This document shows, in pieces, positions 63,177 to 64,000 of a stretch of 64,000 nucleotides of DNA (the first letter of the stretch is position 1; each line of letters opens with the position of its first letter). This DNA comes from PLA3 sp964592235 (GTDB lineage Bacteria; Planctomycetota; Phycisphaerae; UBA1845; UTPLA1), in NCBI GenBank assembly GCA_964592235.1, contig CAZQCF010000004.1:62001-126000 (forward strand), given 5' to 3'. The notes under the pieces were generated by a model. That model had not been told where the DNA came from and searched no databases. It saw only the letters and a list, made by a program, of their open reading frames with translations. Made by a program: the position numbers and the translations under genes.

Positions 63177-64000
63177 ATGTCGCTCATGAACGCCGACTCC
63201 GCCACGGCTGCCTGGCAACGCACTCTGCACGAACGCGACCGCGCGGAGTCGAGCCGGCCATGGGTGACGCTCGCATTCGGCGCCGCCGTCGCGATGGTGA
63301 CCGTCGCCGCATTCTGGGACTGCGCGAGCAACGGCTTCGTCAACTGGGACGATGATCGCAACTTCCTCCAGAACGAGTCGTATCGCGGCGTCGGCGTCGA
63401 GCAAGTTCGCTGGGCGTGGCGGACCTACCACCTCGGCGTCTGGCAGCCGGCTGCGTGGATGTTGCTCGGCGCGCAGTACGAGTGGTTCGGGCTTGAACCG
63501 CGCGGCTATCACGTTGTCAGCATCGTTCTGCACGGTCTCACGAGCGCGGCGCTGTTCGGCGTGACGCTCGCTCTCCTGCGCGCACTCGGGCCGCGCGAGG
63601 CGACGTTGAATCGCCTGCGCGGGGCGGCGGCTGTCGCGGCGATTGCGTTCGCGATTCACCCGTTGCGCGTGGAGGCGGTCGCGTGGGCGTCGTGTCAGCC
63701 CTATCTCCCGGCGGCGCTGTTCTTTCTGCTGGCGGTTGGGGCATACTTGCGCGCGTGGCGGATGCCGGCGCGCGGACGACGGGGCAAATGGCTCGCGGTG
63801 TGCTTTGCCTGTTATGTCATGGCCGTGTTGTTCAAGGCCGTTGCGGTGACGCTGCCGGCGGTGCTGTTCTTGCTGGATTGGCTTTTCGCGCGGCGCGCAA
63901 ATCCGTCGCCGCGGTGCATTCCGTGGCCCGTGCTGCTATTGGAAAAGGTGCCGTTCTTCGCTGTCGCGGTCGCGGTGTCGATCTTTGCGGCGCGAGCGAA
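63177..64000 (+). CDS. TMTC-like multi-pass membrane protein, 3' truncated by window
   Basis: The first 274 codons of a polytopic protein. After helix 1 (about residues 30-50) comes FVNWDDDRNFLQNESYRG, the first loop with the Asp-Asp of planctomycete TMTC/PMT-like proteins (usually 'FVNWDDD-x-N'), then FGLEPRGYHVVSIVLHG, IHPLRVEAVAWAS and further helices. Full-length relatives carry C-terminal TPRs. A GT-C mannosyltransferase-like role is likely. ATG 63177 or 63186 may start it; there is no clear ribosome-binding site. Incomplete at the right edge. Confidence 0.75.
   Translation, partial: MSLMNADSATAAWQRTLHERDRAESSRPWVTLAFGAAVAMVTVAAFWDCASNGFVNWDDDRNFLQNESYRGVGVEQVRWAWRTYHLGVWQPAAWMLLGAQYEWFGLEPRGYHVVSIVLHGLTSAALFGVTLALLRALGPREATLNRLRGAAAVAAIAFAIHPLRVEAVAWASCQPYLPAALFFLLAVGAYLRAWRMPARGRRGKWLAVCFACYVMAVLFKAVAVTLPAVLFLLDWLFARRANPSPRCIPWPVLLLEKVPFFAVAVAVSIFAARA

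Overview
The window reads as one contiguous chromosomal piece of a high-GC member of the Planctomycetota, most likely Phycisphaerae-like. The evidence is four exported proteins ending in the two-copy EF-hand 'dockerin' tail typical of GC-rich planctomycetes, a planctomycete-type pseudopilin, an HAF-repeat protein, dispersed trp genes, and several short palindromic intergenic repeats whose translations (SRDRQGA-, GRDARAT- and WALPT-type) recur in planctomycete genomes. I see no rRNA, tRNA, CRISPR array, prophage or complete insertion sequence. Most genes are housekeeping or cell-surface genes packed in short operons, many with ATGA overlaps.

Layout. 1-921: end of a probable polysaccharide deacetylase, then plsY. 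1383-8517: exoprotein island with a lipoprotein of eight Ig-like repeats, a beta-propeller dockerin protein behind a sigma54 promoter, an HAF-repeat dockerin protein, and a 181-bp exact duplication of the lipoprotein 3' end plus its terminator. 8577-14791: TlpA-like thioredoxin, recJ, trpF, an exported protein, rpmA and obg. 14896-20725: leucine/isovalerate catabolism (methylcrotonyl-CoA carboxylase beta, methylglutaconyl-CoA hydratase, a carboxylase alpha subunit split in two, HMG-CoA lyase). 20960-26394: HYR/dockerin lipoprotein, MFS transporter, rimO, yjdF-like gene. 26391-32907: M16 protease, a repeat-dense spacer, and an HlyD-ABC-ABC exporter operon. 33144-40484: HNG-repeat lipoprotein, decayed DUF433/DUF5615 toxin-antitoxin pair, homogentisate dioxygenase, SGNH hydrolase, trpC, CPBP protease, STT3-like GT-C protein.

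40512-45192 is the most interesting unit: a strong sigma54 (-24/-12) promoter, a membrane histidine kinase, an NtrC-type activator, and an exported dockerin protein starting one base after the activator stop. A near-identical sigma54 promoter lies 120 bp upstream of the beta-propeller dockerin gene at 4710. This suggests a two-component/RpoN circuit that controls secreted dockerin proteins, analogous to the PrsK-PrsR/RpoN control of PEP-CTERM exoproteins; no exosortase or cohesin is visible in the window.

45404-64000: pseudopilin, an orphan sdhA, CNNM/CorC-type protein, LysM lipoprotein, recG, two paralogous TlpA-type thioredoxins flanking a GT39-like mannosyltransferase-fold protein, ribD, a second NtrC-type activator with a small upstream gene, two tandem D-3-phosphoglycerate dehydrogenase genes, a small coiled-coil protein, and a truncated TMTC-like membrane protein at the right edge.
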